Notes under the pieces: model-generated | Database searches by the model: none | What the model was told of the DNA's origin: nothing | The model's input: only the letters and a program-made list of their open reading frames with translations | Made by a program: the position numbers and the translations under genes | Shown here: piece after piece, positions 62,449 to 64,000 of the stretch | Layout: each line of letters begins with the position of its first letter | How positions within the stretch are numbered: position 1 is the first letter of the stretch | From: Caproiciproducens sp. NJN-50 | Lineage (GTDB): Bacteria; Bacillota; Clostridia; Oscillospirales; Acutalibacteraceae | Direction: 5' to 3' | Length of the DNA stretch: 64,000 nt | Assembly (NCBI RefSeq): GCF_004103755.1 | Contig: NZ_CP035283.1 | Coordinates: forward strand, 558,001-622,000

Positions 62449-62859
62449 ATGACAATTGATGAGCTTAAAATCGGAGATTCCGCCAGCGTTAGCAAGACGG
62501 TCTCGGAGAGCGATGTGTATCTGTTCGCGGGCATCACCGGCGATTTCAATTCCGCCCACGTGAATGAGGAGGCTGCCAAAGAGGGCGTTTTTCACAGACG
62601 CGTCGCCCACGGGATGCTGACGGCCAGTTTTTTCTCCACGGTTCTCGGCACGAAACTTCCGGGACCGGGGAGCATTTACCTGGGGCAGGAGGTCCGATTC
62701 GTGAAACCCGTCTATCTGGGAGATACGATTACGGCCTCCGTGACCGTGTCCGAGATCAATCCCGAAAAGCGAATTGTAAAGCTGGATACCGTATGCAAGA
62801 ATCAGGAGGACGTCGTCGTGGTCGAAGGCCGTGCCATTGTTCGCCCGCCGAAAAAATGA
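62449..62859 (+). CDS. MaoC-like (R)-specific enoyl-CoA hydratase
   Basis: 136 residues, single hot-dog fold like PhaJ. The hydratase motif with catalytic Asp and His is in AGITGDFNSAHVNEEAAKEGVF, followed by VAHGMLTASFFSTVLG. It interconverts trans-2-enoyl-CoA and (R)-3-hydroxyacyl-CoA. It sits 26 bases after the CoA-transferase gene. With two SDRs in the operon this points to (R)-3-hydroxy intermediates. Confidence 0.93.
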   Translation: MTIDELKIGDSASVSKTVSESDVYLFAGITGDFNSAHVNEEAAKEGVFHRRVAHGMLTASFFSTVLGTKLPGPGSIYLGQEVRFVKPVYLGDTITASVTVSEINPEKRIVKLDTVCKNQEDVVVVEGRAIVRPPKK

Positions 62860-62952
62860 ACGGCTGAACGTTCCTTGAATCCCCCTGACCGGGCGAGAAT
62901 CGGTTGGTCTGACGTGCGGTCCGGGGGAAGATTTATAAAAAGGAGGAAAAAC

Positions 62953-63744
62953 ATGAGACTGAAAGACAGAGTCGCGGTCATTACCGGAGGCTCCAGAGGA
63001 ATCGGTAAGGCGATTGCCAGGCGGTTTCTAGAGGAGGGCGCGGCCGTGGTCATCACCGCCACCAACGAAGACACGCTCCGCAAAACGGCTGAAGAGCTGG
63101 GCAAACTGGGTAAGATCGAAGCCATCCGTATGGATGTTTCTCAGTTTGACGTTGTTCAGGAAACATTCAAAAAAATCATTGAAAAGTACGGACGGGTGGA
63201 TATCCTTGTGAACAATGCGGGGATCCCCTCCGGACCGAGAGGCAGCGGCGCTTCTTTCCTGCAATATAACGTCACCTCGACCTCGGGCGCGCAGCTGATC
63301 GATATGCCGGAAGAGCGCTTTGATCAGGTGATCTCCGTGAACTTAAAAGGCGTGTTCGCATGCTCCAAAGCGGTGGTGGGGAGCATGATCGAGCGCGGAT
63401 CAGGCCGGATCATCAACATGTCGTCGGTAACGGCGCATAACGGCAGTTTCGGACAGACCAACTACGCGGCGTCAAAGGCGGGAATCATCGCCATGACGCA
63501 GACGTGGGCAAAAGAGCTCGGCCGGTACAACATTACGGTAAATTCGGTCGCGCCCGGATATACGATGACGGAAATGATTCAGGCAACGCCTGAAAAAGTC
63601 CTCAATATCATCAAAGAAAAAACTCCGCTCAAGAGGCTGGGCAAACCGGAAGAGATCGCCGCCGCATGTGTCTATCTGGCCTCCGACGAGGCGGGGTTTG
63701 TCACAGGAACAGTGCTGAAGGTGGACGGCGGAATCGTGCTGTGA
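62953..63744 (+). CDS. SDR family oxidoreductase (3-ketoacyl-CoA/ACP-reductase-like)
   Basis: 263 residues, slightly long for FabG owing to an insert after NNAGIPSGPRGSG (about residues 95-115). Cofactor motif VITGGSRGIGKAI, Ser in INMSSVTAHNG, Tyr-Lys in NYAASKAGI, C-terminal GTVLKVDGGIVL. AAGGAGG lies 6 bases before ATG 62953. Last gene of the sigma-54 operon. It is not a close copy of the SDR at 60052, so the two may act on different chain lengths or different steps. Confidence 0.9.
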   Translation: MRLKDRVAVITGGSRGIGKAIARRFLEEGAAVVITATNEDTLRKTAEELGKLGKIEAIRMDVSQFDVVQETFKKIIEKYGRVDILVNNAGIPSGPRGSGASFLQYNVTSTSGAQLIDMPEERFDQVISVNLKGVFACSKAVVGSMIERGSGRIINMSSVTAHNGSFGQTNYAASKAGIIAMTQTWAKELGRYNITVNSVAPGYTMTEMIQATPEKVLNIIKEKTPLKRLGKPEEIAAACVYLASDEAGFVTGTVLKVDGGIVL

Positions 63745-63857
63745 TACGCCGGCCGATTCGGTTTCTTTTAGTCGGATATGGCCATATAGAAATAAGCGGG
63801 AAGAATGGCCTTCGGATGAACTGATTTGACATTGAGACCGCGCCGGATTTTGCGTAA

Positions 63858-63899
63858 GCCCCCAGACTGATGGAAAAAGTATCAGTCTGGGGGCCTTTT
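63858..63899 (+). terminator. Terminator of the sigma-54 operon
   Basis: A 14-bp perfect stem (63858-63871 with 63881-63894), then CTTTT. Beyond it, 63900-64000 is AT-rich with a TATAAT at 63958-63963 but no recognisable gene before the window ends. Confidence 0.92.
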
Positions 63900-64000
63900 A
63901 TATCCGGTTCCCGCATCCGCTGGGAAAACCCAAAACGGCGATTTAATAAAAATCAGTTATAATCTGTGTAGTAGAACCATATTTTGGTTTAGAATGACAA

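Overview
The window looks like a chromosome segment of a spore-forming, moderately high-GC member of the Clostridia, probably in or near the Oscillospiraceae. The support is a full-length SpoIIE, a spore photoproduct lyase with a sigma-G-like promoter, Gram-positive envelope genes (LCP phosphotransferase, class B PBP, FHA-FtsW), a one-chain PurL, a dockerin-type secreted protein, and tRNAs with encoded CCA. The family placement is inference. I saw no rRNA, CRISPR array, intact insertion sequence or prophage.

Layout. (1) 1-3620: a sugar or sugar-acid catabolic operon (old-yellow-enzyme-type oxidoreductase cut by the window edge, two SDRs, a TIM-barrel epimerase), closed by a strong terminator. 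(2) 3621-10855: an accessory zone. It holds a protein made of four AbrB-like repeats, a decayed type III (CptIN/ToxIN-like) toxin-antitoxin locus with a perfect sigma-A promoter, a minus-strand pentose-phosphate cluster (two transaldolases and a divergent RpiB), an M24 peptidase whose front half is lost, and an AT-rich block with an enolase-superfamily dehydratase and two LysR genes, one of them truncated. (3) 10856-11091: a two-tRNA operon (Gln-CTG, Pro-CGG) with consensus promoter and terminator. (4) 11181-28962: housekeeping and metabolism: splB, a pentapeptide-repeat protein, tatD, metG, an LCP protein, a five-gene plus-strand run (small membrane exporter, two FAD proteins, SdpI-like, PhzF-like), an AbgA-like M20 hydrolase with an SLC13 transporter and LysR gene, a GNAT, a TetR and an aminotransferase. 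(5) 29067-33420: a tripartite-type ABC efflux operon (TolC-like, HlyD-like, ATPase, MacB-like permease) behind a 13-bp perfect inverted-repeat operator. (6) 33421-54161: a structured intergenic region with facing promoters, spoIIE, aminotransferase-trpS, alr-purL, PBP-FtsW(FHA), a PfkB kinase, a left-handed beta-helix protein, the dockerin protein, rlmD, nitroreductase, an HD phosphohydrolase and an alpha/beta hydrolase.

(7) 54367-63744 is the most coherent system: a sigma-54 regulon. A PAS-AAA+-HTH sigma-54 activator (56484-57905) sits between a sodium:solute symporter with its small accessory protein and a divergent thiolase / SDR-CoA-transferase-MaoC-SDR cluster. Three -24/-12 promoters are visible, one before each target unit, and a 9-bp perfect inverted repeat lies between the two divergent ones. 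I infer uptake, CoA activation and beta-oxidation-type processing of a short-chain (probably 3-hydroxy or 2-enoic) acid under control of this activator.
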